DNA of 64,000 nucleotides from Otis tarda (lineage: Eukaryota > Chordata > Aves > Otidiformes > Otididae): assembly GCA_026413225.1 (NCBI GenBank), contig CM048552.1, positions 190,994,053-191,058,052 of the forward strand, given 5' to 3'. A program made the translations under genes and the position numbers. The notes under the pieces are model-generated. The model saw nothing but the letters and a program-made list of their open reading frames with translations. It was not told where the DNA came from and did not search any database. This document shows, in pieces, positions 1 through 10,975 of the stretch; the first letter of the stretch is position 1, and each line of letters opens with the position of its first letter.

Positions 1-1308
1 AGTAGTCCTGTGGTCTGAGTTTCAAACACTCCATCTGCAAAACAAATTACACAGCTCCATCTGTTCTAAGCATTTTTTTAAGGCATCATGTAACTCAATA
101 AAACTGAGGTCACGAATCATTTGATTTGATTACAAGACAACTACAATTGAAGTGTCAATAATTACATGGGTAGATCTTACACAATGGAGGAAAATCAAGT
201 GCATTGCATTAAAAGGGAAATGTCTTAGAGATATGTGTGATTAATCCTTTGACATTATGTTTAGTTGATATTTACATTCTCTTGTTGGTTAAAAACATTT
301 ACCGAAGTACAATTTTTTATGACTTTTTTTTTTCATTACTTAAATAAGATTTACCTCTTCTGTGCAGAAGTAAATTCTTATCTTATTAGTAAAAAGAAAA
401 ATGTCTCTGATTCAAAGAAAAAAAAAAGGGGGAGGAGGGAGGCTGCAAGAAAGAGGATTTTAATAGAATTAGAATCCATTTTTAATTAAACTTCTTCTTC
501 GTAGCTATGTCTTATTAATGAAGACTTTATTTCTAAAATAATCAGTTTTCATTTAAACTTATTATGTTTGGAGATGCCTAACATATTCCTCAATCACATT
601 TTAGAAAAGAAATTAGAACACAAAGGAGTTTAATACACCTTCTTTATTAGTACGATAAAAACCCCACCATTCTATTCACCTAATTGAAATGAGAAAGTAA
701 AAAAAAAATAAAAAATTAGAAGTTCACACAAGGCATGTCAAACTTGCTATTTGACTGGTTTTGCATCATCTCAAAAGCACTTACACATCATTTGCTGTGA
801 GGGAAAATAATAAAATACTAAGCAGTAATGAAAGCAAAGGAAAGGACTTCTGAACAAGGCCTCCTCAAGCGGCTGGATTCAGTTACTTTCTCTCCCCTTT
901 CAACTCCTTTCATAATTCATAAAGGGGAATAAAATACAAAAAGGAACTGTAGCTATAGATCACTCTTAAAAATATTTATCTAATACCATAAATCTCACAG
1001 AATCTACCGAAAGGACTTTCCAGATCTCATTTTAAACATCCCAGATTGAATTTTGAATATGTGAAATGTTAAACAGCAAAGATTTTTTTAGAAAAGTAAT
1101 TGGAAAGTATTATTTTTGCTATGCAGTTTTTTTACCTTATGAAATATATTTTAATATTAATGTATAGTTACTACTAATTTATATTCTTTACAATTAATAA
1201 AATCTAGTAATTTAAATGTATAGTAAAATGTTCACAAACATTTTCAGAGACCTCTGTCTTAGTTCATCATGATTAACAATGAGAGTATGTTTTTCCCCTT
1301 TTGGCCAG
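1..1308. other. AT-rich unannotated sequence
   Basis: Low-G+C sequence with short A and T runs, including an A run near 418-428. I see no repeat family I can name. An open stretch on the plus strand at 265-489 is lysine-rich low-complexity sequence and does not look like a gene. The last 20 bases before 1309 are a pyrimidine-rich tract ending in CAG, which is read as the acceptor of the candidate exon that follows. Confidence 0.6.
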
Positions 1309-1511
1309 TGTAAAACAGAACTGGAACTTGATTTAGGTGAAAATGTTACTCCGGAGGAAATGGAACAGTTATACAAACAGAAAAAGCATAGCTTTATATT
1401 ATCACAATCCATAAAACCTCTTTTAGATGTGAGGTCTTCAAAAAACATTATGAACTGGCAAAACAGAAAATTTATTCAGTTGCTCTTTAATCAAATGGAT
1501 AATAATCAGAA
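1309..1511 (+). CDS. Candidate internal coding exon of an unidentified host gene
   Basis: An open frame runs through this 203-base block and is bounded by good splice signals: a pyrimidine-rich tract ending TTTTGGCCAG just before 1309, and GTGAGT immediately after 1511. The exon would start in phase 0 (TGT) and end two bases into a codon. The translation begins CKTELELDLGENVTPEEMEQ and goes on through LYKQKKHSFILSQSIKPLLD to a final WQNRKFIQLLFNQMDNNQ. It is mixed and charged, like ordinary soluble protein, with an acidic, possibly helical start (LDLGENVTPEEMEQLYKQKK). The opposite strand is also open over part of it, but without matching splice signals. I do not recognise the protein and can assign no function. 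The partner exons were not found: the other plus-strand candidate at 19171-19249 does not join it in phase. The exon call rests on splice sites, length and composition only. Confidence 0.42.
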
Positions 1512-3992
1512 GTGAGTATGCCAAGTTAAATAATAATTCACCTTTTGTGTAAACAGATGAAAACAACTTTGCAAGAACCTAGTCATTAAAAATGACTGTA
1601 CAATCTTGATCAAAAGTTGAAGTATTTCCCTTTCCAGTACTCCTCCCAACTTTTATTACATGGCAAATCTTACCGTATTCTCCACTTACTGAATACATGC
1701 AATAATCATGACTGTATTCTGCACATAAACTATGCTACTTTCAGTTGTTTCAGTTAATGAAACAAAAGAATTATTCCATTAGTTCTTCTTGGGGTATTTC
1801 TACTTAATACATAGTCAAGGGGCTTATCTACTAAAAAATTTCACATATAAATAATAAAAGTTACAGAAGAACATGGAGGAGGAAAAGAATTTTTTTTCCA
1901 ACCATGTTAATAGCATTATCAGAACTTTGAACTCCAGTAGCCAGATTAAGTTGTTCTGTTTTTTATAATTTATAAACAATGGATTGCTTCATTCTGATTC
2001 TGAAGGTAACTAACAAATTATTCCACATTTCTGTATTTCCTGTAAATTTCTCATCACTCTAGGCAGCAGAAAAATCCATAATAGAAAATGCACTTTCTCA
2101 TAACTAGCTAAACAGAATTAAAGCAGAATAAAAGTTGCAAAATCAGATTCTGACTGCTTTTAACGATGGGAAGAAAATTAGTAGCTCAATCTTAAAGCTT
2201 TCTCCCAAAGAAAAAGATAGCATGCTTTGGAAAACAACTAATTTTTTGTAACATGACTATTACACCTACTCAGAACCATAACATTTGCAACAAAGTATGG
2301 TAGTGTCAAAAATGTTTATTACTTTAAAGCACCTAAATCTGTATCACTTTGTCCTCCAAGAAGTGCCAGTGAAACTCCTAGTGTCAACCTTAACTTCAGC
2401 AGCACACATCACTCCCACTTCAGTCCCACATGACACTTGAGGGTCTGTTTCTGAATGCTTCTCCTACGGACTTCTGTGTGGAAAGAAACATCCATTGAGA
2501 TACTGTCACACAACTTCCAACCGTCTCCTCTATGTTGAAAAGTGATCTCTAGTACTGTAAATTCTACTACACCAGTGACACTACTGATGCAAATCTTATC
2601 TAGCTTAGACACTTTCTCCTCTCTTCGTTTATGACTCAGATCTGCATTTTACTAACATACTCCAACTCTGATTGACACGGAGAACTTTAAATTTGATTTT
2701 TCCCTCATTAATAAAGATGCTTCATTTTACCAGTGTCCCTTCTAACCTGAAGTCATAGCTAAGTAGTTACTGCAATACAAGAACAGTTTAATGCATGCAA
2801 AAATCCCCCCACTAAGGTTCTGGTAGCGGTGGCCATGCTGAAGGAGCCCATGCAAGTGGGTAATCCAACTGCAAAAAGGCCCATGGGCCAACATGGGGAG
2901 AAGTCAGGAGGTGGGAGAAAGAGGGATAATCACTCCCTGGTCTTGTTTCTCTGGTTTAAGGACCATGTCAACCACCCTATAACAACACTACAGGAGAAGG
3001 TTTAATTAATTTAAAATCACTAAAGATTATAAAAATGACAAAGGCTGATTTAAGATTATATTGCCTTGGATGGAGTTTTTTAGAGGGTGGGGTTTTTTTT
3101 TGGTTTTTTTGGTTTTTTTTTTTTGAGGGGAGCGGGTAACAGAGCTGAGATTTGAGCATCATGCAATGATGAATGGTATTTTGCTCATCTGGTGGAAGAG
3201 AGAAGCAGGGGGGGCCACGGCTTCCCTAGTTTTTACAAACTTGTATCAGAACAAACAGGCCCATAGTGTGCACAGAATATCCTTGACTAAAATTATCCAC
3301 TTAGGGCACAAGCACATTTAAAGTAGACTCCATACTGACAAATGCTCAAGATCCCTTATTCTGTTAAACTGTTTTATTAACATTTGCTCTGATTTTAGTT
3401 AGAATTTTAACAAACTTACTGTGTTGTCAAGCAACAGAAATCACATCAATTGCATTCTTAAGAAGATATTTCAGAGTTGTCCCAATTAAAATAAAAATTT
3501 AACCATAAAAAAGCAGCCCTTAGTATAGCTGTAATAGTACAAGTATATAAGACGACTAAGTTTACATACAAAAATGCCTCACAGTTTGAGGGACATAAGA
3601 ACATTAATTAATGCAAACAGGTTAAAAAAACCCAAAACCAAATCTCTTTTAAGACTACAGGACAACACAGCAAACATGCAAAAGTAAATGAAGTTAGTGG
3701 AAAGTACCCTGCTATCAAAATTCCCATAACCCTTGCTCTCCTAGCTCAAGAAATTTTAAATATCTTAGATGACTGAATAGTAATTTCCAAATAGTTCTCT
3801 CATCTGATTAATTTAGCAATATTCCAAACCAAACCATATTCATAATACAATTTTCAAAAGACATCTCAATTCTTTTAGATATCACATCATTCTTAGTTAT
3901 TTTCAAATTATATCAATTTCTTAAAAAAAAAAAATGAACTTACAAGATTCGTACAAATGCATCAAAACTTATTAAATATAAAAAGTATTTAG
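1512..3992. other. Unannotated AT-rich sequence with a small G+C-richer patch
   Basis: Mostly AT-rich sequence that I cannot assign. A patch at about 2815-2960 is visibly richer in G+C (it contains GGCCATGCTGAAGGAGCCC) and could be a decayed repeat, but I do not recognise it. T-rich runs with G spacers lie at about 3090-3124. Confidence 0.5.
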
Positions 3993-4169
3993 CATTCCCA
4001 GGGTCCTCAGGGAAGTGATCACAGCACCAAGCCTGTCAGAGTTCAAGGAGCATCTGGACAATGCACTTAGTCGTATGGTTTAGTTTTAGATACTCCTGCA
4101 AGGAGCAGGGAGTTGGACTTGATGATCCTTATGGGTCTCTTCCAACTCGTGATATTCTATAATTTCTAT
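3993..4169 (+). mobile_element. CR1 LINE, 3' tail fragment
   Basis: This is the last 180 bases or so of a CR1 element on the plus strand. It carries the words AAGTGATCACAGCACCAAG, TCAAGGAGCATCTGGACAAT, GTTGGACTTGATGATCCTTA and TTCCAACTCGTGATATTCTA, which I know from the 3' end of an avian CR1 subfamily whose tail reads GTCACAGCACCAAGCC...TTCCAACTTGAGATATTC. The terminal ATTCTATAATTTCTAT is a slightly decayed ATTCTATG tail. Only the end of the coding region and the 3' untranslated region remain. Its subfamily differs from the neighbour at 7.6-10 kb. Confidence 0.85.
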
Positions 4170-7100
4170 CAAATAAATGACAGAAGAATAACATGTGTTG
4201 CAGTCTAAATCAAGCTTACACTTTCCTGCATAAGAAGAAGGGTAAGTATTCATTATACATCTTTGTATTTCATTGACTCTCATTAATATCACAAGACACA
4301 GCCAAATTTCATCAGAAAACCATTGTAGAATATTGTTGCATCACTCAGTTCTCAGAAGACACGGACTCACACAGTATACTCACAGATGGCAAAGTAGTAT
4401 TTTACTACCTCTGTCATGGAAACTCACCAACTACCCTCTCTGTCTCTCTATACCACACACATTCCACTATGTCTGTAGACAGATGTCTATGCATGTTTTC
4501 TTTTTAAAATTTAAAATGATATTTTCCATATCAAGTGCTTTACATAACTTCTGGAGACTTCATATTATTACAGATTTGCTGGAAACTTCTCTCTCACATA
4601 CAGTTTACACGCTTAAGGTACTTACATGTAAGAGAGAGCTGTTTAAGTCTTTTGACAGACTGAGCACTTAAATGTACTTACGTCAGAGTAAGTTTAGGGA
4701 GGCCTTAAATTACCACAAAGAAACATGTATGTAACATATTTATTCTTTCATACAATACAGAAGTATTTACCTTTATATCAACAACAGCAACCAGAACTAA
4801 AAGACCACAACCATCAACTCATAATCATGTTTAATAAAAGAGATTAAAATGTCCAAGTTAAAAGTTGATGTTGAGAAAACAATGAAAATAAGATAGTCTT
4901 TAAAAAAAAAAAGGCATTTTAAGATGTATGTAGTCATAGTCAAACCAGACTTAACACTCACAATATTTGAAAAGAAGGAATCATGTGACAGAAGACATGG
5001 ATGACCAAATCATGGTCATCATGAAAAATCATATTTTACAACAAAAGCCACTATGGTCAGATGTTTACTGTTTCATACACAAGGCATACAACACTGAAGT
5101 GTTACAGATTATTTTTCCTTCTATTTTAATGTGAAATTCTAAAATCTGGGAAAAAAACTAAAAAGGGAAAGTAACCTCCAACTTTCCAAAGAGCAAAAAT
5201 CAGTAACAAGAACATAGGCAGCTCCAAATTACAGAAAACAGAATATTCTAGATAGCTATTAAGTGAAGCTATTATGACTTCCTTACAGAAACACTATCCA
5301 AATATTAGCAGTCTTAAAACTAGTTGTGAAAGACAGGATCTAATCCAAGAAAATTCTGGAAGTACATCTTCAGAACTGAAAATACTGGCAAATATTTTTA
5401 CTGTTAACTGTGTTAACTTCTCAGCTCCTTAAAAAATAGTGATTTACAACAGGCAGAAATGGGCTTAACTGCAGACATTAAGCATGCTTCTCAAATTCTT
5501 TCTTCAAATAGCTATTTTCAGAAGATGTCCAGAATTCATCACACTGAAAACAGAAATACAGTCAACACTGGGTAACTGAAAACAGCATACAAAAGGAACA
5601 CCTGTTAGCAAGTTTGGACACAGGAAAGATGCTAAGAAAGTTTCTGATAATGCTCCTCACACACTATCTCCTAGAAGACAGTTGTCTACAAAGTGACCAC
5701 ACTCCTGTGCTTCCCCAGTTACAGTATGCAAGTTCAACTTTTTGCAGTTCAGCTCAGGCTTGTGTAAATATTTGTCTCTCAGAAAGTGCATGTATTTAAA
5801 GGTAAGTAAACTAGTAGTAAAAAAAATCAAATTTATACCAAAGTTTCAATATAATGCTGTGTTTTCAGAGAGAAAAAAAAAGCTATGATTCATACTGCAG
5901 TCAGTCAGGTGAGCCTTCAACCAGATAACAAGATAATTCTGGTTGGAGACCAGAAGAACAGACTGCAAGCCAATTGGCAAGGGACTGCCAAAGAGTTAGC
6001 TTCGATCTCGCTGATTACAAAAAAAAGTTACCACACAATATGGAGCATCAGTAAACGTTAGGAATTCAATTTATGTGTGCCCTTATTGCATACACTTAGT
6101 ACTTCACGTAATGTGTAATTAATGTATCAAAATACTACAGCTTCACAATTTTATTAAATATAGTCTACCCAAAAGTCTTTGCAATAGGCAAGACGGGTAA
6201 ATTTCTGCTTAGTGAACTTCAGAACGTTCGTTTAACTACATTTTACAAACCTGTCTGTAAGGAAAAACTAATTGTTCCGTGTAGAAGCCTTTTTAAAAGC
6301 ATATTACACTAGACAGACATTTCAAAGCCAGTTTAAACTAATTAACAGAACCAAAAAAAATAGGAACAATGAACAAAACTGTTGTTAGTATTGCTCGCAT
6401 TGAAACCAACTAACACAGGAGATGACAGAAAGATGAAGAACAAGCACCTACGGAACTACTCACAGCCTCCTCAGAAAGTTTCACAGGCAGATAAATCTGA
6501 CTCAGACACACTAAGTCAACTGATTCGTAAAGATTTTGACTATTATTATAAGCAAATATTTGATAAATACATGATGATTGTAACTATCCTCTTCTCACTG
6601 TTTGCCGAAGAAAGACAAAGTTTCACCAACTACAGGAGCTTAATGTAACACAGTTCAGATGAACAGTCAAAGCCAATGAGCCGCTAGTTGGACAAACCCG
6701 ATTCAAACAGGAAAGTGGGAACACAGCTAGGGTTTGCAATGAACATCAGTGGGAAAAGTTAAGGGTTGTACCAAACACAAGAGAAAAGAAACATAAGAGA
6801 AAGCATGGCTGGATGAAGGTCAGACAACCAGGTACCTTAGCTACTATTCAGGGCACAGAATAAGGAGGACTTGTTCTGCCTTATGCAGCTACAGAATAGG
6901 ACTCAAAAAGGCTTTTCAAGTGCCACAGCTGCTGGAGCCCCAGGTACTCCCTAAATCCATCTGTACCAGACTGACTGGAAAAAAAGGAACACCAGATTGG
7001 CCAAATTAAATATTTCACAGTGACACAGCTGGGAAAAAATCAGCCAGTACATAGCGGTCAGGATACCTACTCCCTAACATTTTTTAAACTCCTTTAAAAT

Positions 7101-7624
7101 AATCGTTTGAACGTCTGACATCAAATGTGCATCGCTTTTATTTTGCAAACTATAAAGGATACGTCTGGGAAAGAGGTAATGAATAATCATATTGATCCAT
7201 CTGTTATTTTAAAAGATTTCCTAAAGTTTCTTTTCTTTTTTTTTTTTTTTTTAATGCTACTGTGTCTAATAATCTGATTACATATTCCAACATGGCGTAT
7301 TAAGGCTACCACTCTAGGTTTAAAAGAGAAGAGGGGAAAAAAAGCATAAATTCCTTTTTGTTTTCTTCTGATACCACTGCTTTGATATAAACTACCCACT
7401 TTGCTAAATACAGATCAGAATCTGGTAATAAGGAGTAATCCCTCAGTTAAGGCCTCTCTTTTCATTACAGAAGATATACAGCAATTATTGGGTCACGGCT
7501 AGGAGAGTTTTAGGGTGGTGGAGACAGCAGAAAGTAAGAAGCTTATTCACTAGGAAACAAGAAATCCCATGAGAAAAGTACATACCACAAAACAATTGAT
7601 GATACTTCAAACCTTTGAACTGAC
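4170..7624. other. Unannotated AT-rich sequence
   Basis: About 3.4 kb of AT-rich sequence without a recognisable repeat or gene. Open stretches at 4273-4671 and 6382-6648 (+) have no splice signals I trust and no familiar domain. A T-run of about 17 lies at 7236-7252. A strong GTAAGT donor follows AAAG near 5801, but the only in-frame block upstream of it is 19 bases long. Confidence 0.5.
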
Positions 7625-9998
7625 GACATGGCACAAGCAATCCAGGAAGTTCCTGGAATGTGTGGATGATAACTTCCTCCTGCAAGTGACAGAGGAGCCA
7701 ATGAGGAGCGGTGCCATGTTGGACCTTGTTCTCACCAATAAGGAGGGGCTGCTGGGGAATGTGGAGCTCAAGGGCAGCCTTGGCTGCAGTGACCATGAGA
7801 CAATGGAGTTCAAGATCTTAGGGCAGCAAGGAGGGCACACAGCAAGCTCTCCCTCTGCCCTGGATTTCAGGAGAGCAGACTTTGGCCTCTTCGGGGATCT
7901 GCTAGGTAAAGTGCCATAGATAAAGGGGGAAGAGGGAGGGAAGAGGGCCCCAAGAAAGTTGGCTGATATTCAAGGAGCACCTCCTCTAAGCTCAGGAGCA
8001 ACGCATCCCAACAAGAGGAAGTCGGACAAAAACGCCAGACGGTCTGCATGGATGAACAAGGAGCTCCTGGACCAACTGAAAAACAAAAAGGAAGCCTACA
8101 GAGGCTGGAAGCAAGGACAGGTAGCCTGGGAAGATTACAGAGAGATGATCTGAGTGGCCAGGGATCAGGTTAGGAAGGCTAAAGCCCTAACAGAATTAAA
8201 TCTGGCCAGAGATGTCAAAGGCAAGAAGAAAAGCTTCTATAGGTATGTTGGGGATAGAAGGAAGACCAGGGAGAATGTGGGCCCTCTCTGGAAGGAAATG
8301 GGACACCTGGTTACCCGGAACATAGAGAAGGCTGAGGTACTCGAATGACTTTTTTGTCTCAGTCTTCACCAGCAAGTCCTCTAGCCACACCGCCCAAGTG
8401 CAGAAGGCAAAGGTAAGAACTGGGAGAATGAAGAATTGCCCATGGTAGCAGAAGAGCAGGTTTGGGACCATCTAAGGAACCTGAAGGTGCACAAGTCCAT
8501 GAGACCTGAAGAGATGCATCCACAAGTCCTGAGGGAACTGGCAGATGAAGTTGCTAAGCCACCATACATCATATTTGAGAAAGTCTGGTGAAGTTCCCAG
8601 TGACTGGAAAAGGGGGAATATAACCCCAATTTTTAAAAAGGGAAACAAGGAAGACCTGGGGAACTACAGGCTGGTCAGCCTCACCTCTGTGCCTGGTAAG
8701 GTCATGGAGCAGGTTCTCCTGGAAATCATGCTAAGGCACATGGATAATAAGGAAGTGATTGGTGACACCCAACACGGCTTCACTAAGGGCAAATCATGCC
8801 TGATCAATTTGCTGGCCTTCTAGGACAGGGTTACAGCACTGGTGGACAAGGGACAAACAACTGATGTCATCTACCTGGACTCGTGCAAGACATTTGACTG
8901 TCCCACATGACATCCTTCTCTCTAAACTGGAGAGACATGGATTTGACAGATGGAATTGCCTGGATGGCCGCACTTAAAAGAGTTGTGGTCAACCACTCAA
9001 TGTCCAAGTGGAGACTGGTAACGAGTGGCGTTCCTCAAGGGTTGTTACTGGGACCGGCTCTGTTTAAATCTTTGTTGGTGACACGGACAGTGGGATAGAG
9101 TTTGCCGACAATACCAAGCTGTGTGGTGCCATCGACATGCTGGAGGGGAGGGATGCCATCCAGAGGGATGCCAACCTTGACAGGCTGGAGAGGTCAGCCC
9201 GTGCAAACCTCATGAAGTTCAACCAGGCCAAGTACAAAGTCCTGCACATGGGTCAGGGCAATTCCAGGCACAAATACAGGCTGGGAGGAGAATGGACTGA
9301 GAGCAGCCCTGAGGAGAAGGACTTGGGAGTGCTGGTGGACAAGAAGCTCAACATGAGCCGGCAATGTGCGCCTGCAGCACAGAAAGCCAAACGCATCCTG
9401 GGCAGCATGAAAAGAAGGGTGGCCAGCAGGACAAGGGAGGGGATTCTGGCCCTCTCACTCTGGTGAGACCCCACCTGGAGTACTGCATCCAGCTCTGGAG
9501 CCCCCAACATAAGAAGGACACGGACCAGTTGGAGAAGGTCCAGAGGAGGGCCATGAAGATGATCAGAGGGGGCTGGAGCACCTCTCCTATGAGGAAAGGC
9601 TGAGAGAGTTGGGGCTGTTCAGCCTGGAGAAGAGAAGGCTCCAGGGAGACCTTATAGCAGCCTTCCAGTACCTAGAGGGGGCTTATAGGAAAGATGGGGA
9701 GAAACTCTTTAGCAGGACTTGTTGTGGTAGGATGAGGGGTAATGGTTTCAAAATAGAGGGAGGTGGATTCAGATTTGGTGTAATGACAAAAATTTTTACA
9801 CTGAGAGTGGTGGAACACTGGAAGAGGTTGCCCAGAGAGGTGGTGGATGCCCCATCCCTGGAAACATTCAAGGCCAGGTTGTACGGGGCTATGAACAACC
9901 TGATCTAGTTGGAGGTCTCCCCGCTCTTTGCAAGGGGGGTTGGACTAGGTGACCTTTTAAAGGTCCCTTCCAATCCCAACTATTCTATAATTCTATGG
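7625..9998 (+). mobile_element. CR1 LINE, 5'-truncated, endonuclease C-terminus through reverse transcriptase to 3' end
   Basis: The longest CR1 here, about 2.4 kb, on the plus strand. It starts inside the second open reading frame, at the end of the AP-endonuclease domain (SRKFLECVDDNFLLQVTEEP, LDLVLTNKEGLLGNVELKGS, CSDHE). The linker follows ([20 protein letters not shown]), then the reverse transcriptase: [64 protein letters not shown], and the catalytic region, now FADNTKLCG instead of FADDTKLCG. The thumb-like C-terminus ([66 protein letters not shown]) and the 3' untranslated region end in ATTCTATAATTCTATG. Stops and frame changes break the reading frame into pieces (open blocks at 7569-7919, 7959-8153, 8154-8348, 8545-8823, 9137-9466, 9609-9908), so it cannot make an active enzyme. 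The 5' edge is approximate. Confidence 0.95.
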
Positions 9999-10257
9999 CT
10001 CCCACAGCTGCAAACACATTACACTTTCAGTATCAACTAGTCACCTTCAACTAATCTCTTTATATTGAAAAAAAAAAACCTTCTGAAAATCTATCTTAAA
10101 AAGATCACCAAGTTCAGGATTTCAGTTTCAGGTTCTACCATCCTGAAAGTTCAGAGACTGGGAGAATTGAAGCACTAAATTCTCTCAAAGTATTTCGGGG
10201 AGGACTTTTTTTTTTTCTTTTTTCCTTTTTAACATCAGTTTGGGAAATAATCACACT

Positions 10258-10975
10258 CTTTAGGGAAGAGGGGCTGGAAAGCTGCCTAGTAGAGAAGGTC
10301 CTGTGGGTGTTCGTTGACAGCTGGCTGAATACGAGCCAGCAGTGTGCCCAGGTGGCCAATAATATCAATTGCATCATGGTTTGCATCAGAAATACTGCGG
10401 CCAGAAGGACTAGGGAAGTGATCTTCCCCCTATACTCAGCACTGGTGAGGCCACACCCCAAATACAGTGTTCAGTTTTGGGCCCCTCACTACAAGAAAGA
10501 CATTGGAGGTGCCGGAGCATGTCCAGAGAAGGGCAACAAAGCTGGTGAAGGGTCTAGAGAACAAGTCTTATGTGGAATGGCTGTGGGAACTCGAGTTGTC
10601 TAGCCTGGAGAAAAGGAGGCTGAGGGGAAACCTTACCACTCTCTACAACTACCTGAAAGGAGGTTGTAGCAAAGTGGGTGTCAGTCTCTTTTCTCAAGTA
10701 GCAAGCAATAGGAAAAGAGGAAATGGCGTCAAGTTGCACCAGGGGAGGTTTAAGTTGGACATTAGGAAAAATGTCTTCACCAAAAGGTTTGTCAAGCATT
10801 GGAACTGTCTGCCCAGGAAGTGGTTGAGTCATCATCCCTGGAGGTGTTTAAAAAATGAGTAGATGTGGTACTTCAGGACATGGTTTAGTGGAGGGCTTAG
10901 CAGTGTTAAGTTTATGGTTGGACTCAATGATCTTAAGGGCCTTTTTCAACTTAAATGATTCTATGATTCTATACT
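10258..10975 (+). mobile_element. CR1 LINE, 3' portion, different subfamily from its neighbour
   Basis: About 720 bases of a 5'-truncated CR1. The coding part reads [57 protein letters not shown], then after a frame change [20 protein letters not shown] and [20 protein letters not shown]. These match the C-terminal part of CR1 reverse transcriptase. The 3' untranslated region carries GGACATGGTTTAGTGG and TTGGACTCAATGATCTTAAG and ends in ATTCTATGATTCTAT. This 3' end belongs to the subfamily whose tail mentions a GTTTAGTGG-type word, unlike the copy ending at 9998. The two are therefore separate insertions in the same orientation, 260 bases apart. Confidence 0.93.

Noticed and set aside
265-489. 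A lysine- and arginine-rich open frame
   Set aside because: It is produced by A- and G-rich low-complexity sequence.
4273-4671. A 132-residue plus-strand open frame
   Set aside because: It lies in AT-rich sequence without splice sites, domain or start context, and the composition looks like random translation.
4771-4796. A 26-base minus-strand block reading LVAVVDIK between splice-like words
   Set aside because: Blocks of this size between AG and GTAAAT are expected many times by chance in 64 kb.
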